The position numbers were made by a program, and so were the translations under genes. The notes beneath the pieces are model-generated. The model was not told the DNA's origin and did not search any database. It saw nothing but the letters and a program-made list of their open reading frames with translations. From assembly GCA_900758315.1 (NCBI GenBank), contig CAAERF010000050.1:1-6866 (forward strand): a DNA stretch of 6,866 nucleotides. Direction: 5' to 3'. The stretch comes from an uncultured Oscillospiraceae bacterium. GTDB taxonomy: Bacteria > Bacillota > Clostridia > Oscillospirales > Oscillospiraceae. Below are positions 5,827-6,866 of the stretch, piece after piece. How positions within the stretch are numbered: the first letter of the stretch is position 1; each line of letters begins with the position of its first letter.

Positions 5827-5869
5827 AATTTAATCACCCTATTACATTCTACTGTTCCCCTTTCTTACG

Positions 5870-5888
5870 GAATATGCTTTATATATTC
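5870..5888. promoter_or_regulatory. Possible operator upstream of the XRE gene
   Basis: GAATAT (5870-5875) and ATATTC (5883-5888) form a perfect inverted repeat spaced by seven bases. It overlaps a minus-strand TATAAA that may be the -10 box of the XRE gene; the corresponding -35 region (TATTTA) is weak. Autoregulation is a guess from position. AT-rich DNA gives such short repeats by chance. Confidence 0.3.
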
Positions 5889-5922
5889 ATGGTAATGGCT
5901 TAAATAATTCACATTTCATTTC

Positions 5923-5951
5923 TTGCGATCATTCGGCTGACCGTATATAAT
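5923..5951 (+). promoter_or_regulatory. Sigma-A promoter of the small HTH gene
   Basis: TTGCGA (5923-5928), a 17-base spacer and a perfect TATAAT (5946-5951) lie upstream of the gene at 5984. The expected start of transcription is near 5958, followed by AGGAGG at 5971-5976. It fires away from the XRE gene, and may drive both the small gene and the response regulator. Confidence 0.75.
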
Positions 5952-5983
5952 AAAAGCTGAATTGATTTGCAGGAGGAATTACA

Positions 5984-6163
5984 ATGCTTGAATATATCTC
6001 CGCCCCAGAAGCGGCGAAAAAGTGGGGCATTTCTGAGCGACGGGTTCAAAAACTGTGCGAGGAAAATCGCATACCGGGTGTGGCAAAGTTCAGCCGTATG
6101 TGGCTGATACCAAAGGACGCTGAAAAGCCTGTTGACGGTAGAAGAAAAAATAAAACATTGTGA
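5984..6163 (+). CDS. 59-residue helix-turn-helix protein
   Basis: Reading from ATG 5984 to TGA 6161-6163 gives a 59-residue protein beginning MLEYISAPEAAKKWGISERR. The pattern YISAPEAAKKWGISERRVQKL, then IPGVAKFSRMWLIPKDA (30-46), is that of small excisionase/MerR-like helix-turn-helix proteins (helices about 7-26, wing about 30-44). The start is well supported: AGGAGG at 5971-5976 with a seven-base gap and a good promoter. It precedes a response regulator by 50 bases on the same strand, an order often seen in clostridial two-component and transporter operons, where its role is unclear. It may be an auxiliary regulator of that operon; an excisionase role is less likely without a nearby integrase. 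Confidence 0.8.
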   Translation: MLEYISAPEAAKKWGISERRVQKLCEENRIPGVAKFSRMWLIPKDAEKPVDGRRKNKTL

Positions 6164-6213
6164 GGTTTCTGTGACATTTGGGTGCTACACTGAAAATGAA
6201 GGAGTGTGATATC

Positions 6214-6866
6214 ATGCGAATTTTAGTAGTCGAGGATGATCGGCTTTTGAATCATACTTTATGCTATAACTTGAATACTGCGGGCTATACGGTTGATTCT
6301 GCACTGACAAAATCAGTGGCCAGTAGTTTCTTGACAAAGCAGGACTATGACCTGATTGTGCTGGATGTAAATTTGCCGGATGGGAACGGTTTTGACTTCT
6401 GCCGGGAGGTAAAAGAACGCCGTCCCGATACCGCTATTATCTTTCTGACCGCAAATGATATGGAAAGCGATATGCTCAAAGGGTATGAGCTGGGTGCAGA
6501 AGATTATGTGACAAAACCTTTCCCTATGAGTGTCTTTCAAAAGAAACTGGCGGTAGTGCTAGGGAGGCTGACAAAACAATATGGTGGTGATACTTATGAG
6601 GATGACATACTGACCATCAATTTTTCAGAAATGAGTGCTACTCTATCAGGAAAGCCACTTACATTCACACCACTGGAATATCGACTTTTGAAAATTCTGA
6701 TGAAAAATCCACAGATTGTTTTGACCCGGCAAGTCTTGTTGGAAAAATTGTGGGACGCAGACGGAAATTTCGTGGATGAACACGCTCTGACTGCGGCTAT
6801 CAGCCGGGTACGAAACAAAATTGAAACACCCGACCGTCAGTACATCAAAACGGTATATGGTATGGG
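6214..6866 (+). CDS. OmpR/PhoB-family response regulator (3' end missing)
   Basis: 217 codons are present and the frame runs off the window edge. The receiver domain (about 1-115) has the acidic pair E7-D8-D9, phospho-acceptor D51 (VLDVNLPDG), T79 (FLTAND) and K101 (VTKPF). The C-terminal winged-helix domain (about 128-217) shows FTPLEYRLLKIL (151-162), the recognition region ALTAAISRVRNKIE (191-204) and YIKTVYGMG, so only the last few residues are cut off. AAGGAG (6199-6204) precedes the ATG by nine bases. It should be phosphorylated by a sensor kinase encoded just beyond the window and control a nearby operon; in clostridial mobile elements such pairs often govern peptide-antibiotic transporters, but nothing in the window shows the target. 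Confidence 0.93.
   Translation, partial: MRILVVEDDRLLNHTLCYNLNTAGYTVDSALTKSVASSFLTKQDYDLIVLDVNLPDGNGFDFCREVKERRPDTAIIFLTANDMESDMLKGYELGAEDYVTKPFPMSVFQKKLAVVLGRLTKQYGGDTYEDDILTINFSEMSATLSGKPLTFTPLEYRLLKILMKNPQIVLTRQVLLEKLWDADGNFVDEHALTAAISRVRNKIETPDRQYIKTVYGM

Noticed and set aside
6164..6213. TACACT (6186-6191) as a promoter for the response regulator
   Set aside because: No acceptable -35 box at normal spacing; read-through from the promoter at 5923-5951 explains expression well enough.

Overview
The window looks like accessory DNA of a Gram-positive gut-type clostridium (Clostridia, probably near Ruminococcaceae/Oscillospiraceae). Strong AGGAGG-type ribosome binding sites, consensus sigma-A promoters, a DUF4367 membrane protein, a Tn1549-type relaxase/MobC pair and an OmpR-type response regulator with a tiny helix-turn-helix gene all point that way. 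The taxon is inferred from protein character; no marker gene is present.

Layout. (1) Positions 1-1500, plus strand, AT-richer: a DUF4367 anti-sigma-like membrane protein, then a small secreted beta-sandwich-like protein whose Shine-Dalgarno can be paired off by an upstream CCTCCTTG, then a strong bidirectional terminator. (2) 1498-1624: spacer without a convincing gene. (3) 1625-5826, minus strand, GC-richer: read in transcription order, an XRE regulator with its own terminator, a candidate oriT, mobC, a relaxase overlapping mobC, and a three-gene operon abiEi-abiEii-membrane protein. The abiE promoter is a perfect TTGACA-17-TATAAT inside one of two matching palindromes. (4) 5827-6866, plus strand, AT-richer: divergent from the XRE gene, a 59-residue helix-turn-helix protein and an OmpR/PhoB response regulator cut by the window edge; a sensor kinase would be expected next.

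How it works together. MobC and the relaxase should nick the nearby oriT and mobilise the surrounding element. AbiEi/AbiEii is a type IV toxin-antitoxin and abortive-infection module that would stabilise the element and protect its host from phage. The third gene, a 130-residue multi-pass membrane protein, is placed as part of the same transcript and is the least explained component. The flanking regulatory modules (anti-sigma/secreted protein, and two-component system) look like cargo of a larger integrative conjugative or mobilisable element. No integrase, element end, CRISPR array, tRNA or rRNA was seen.
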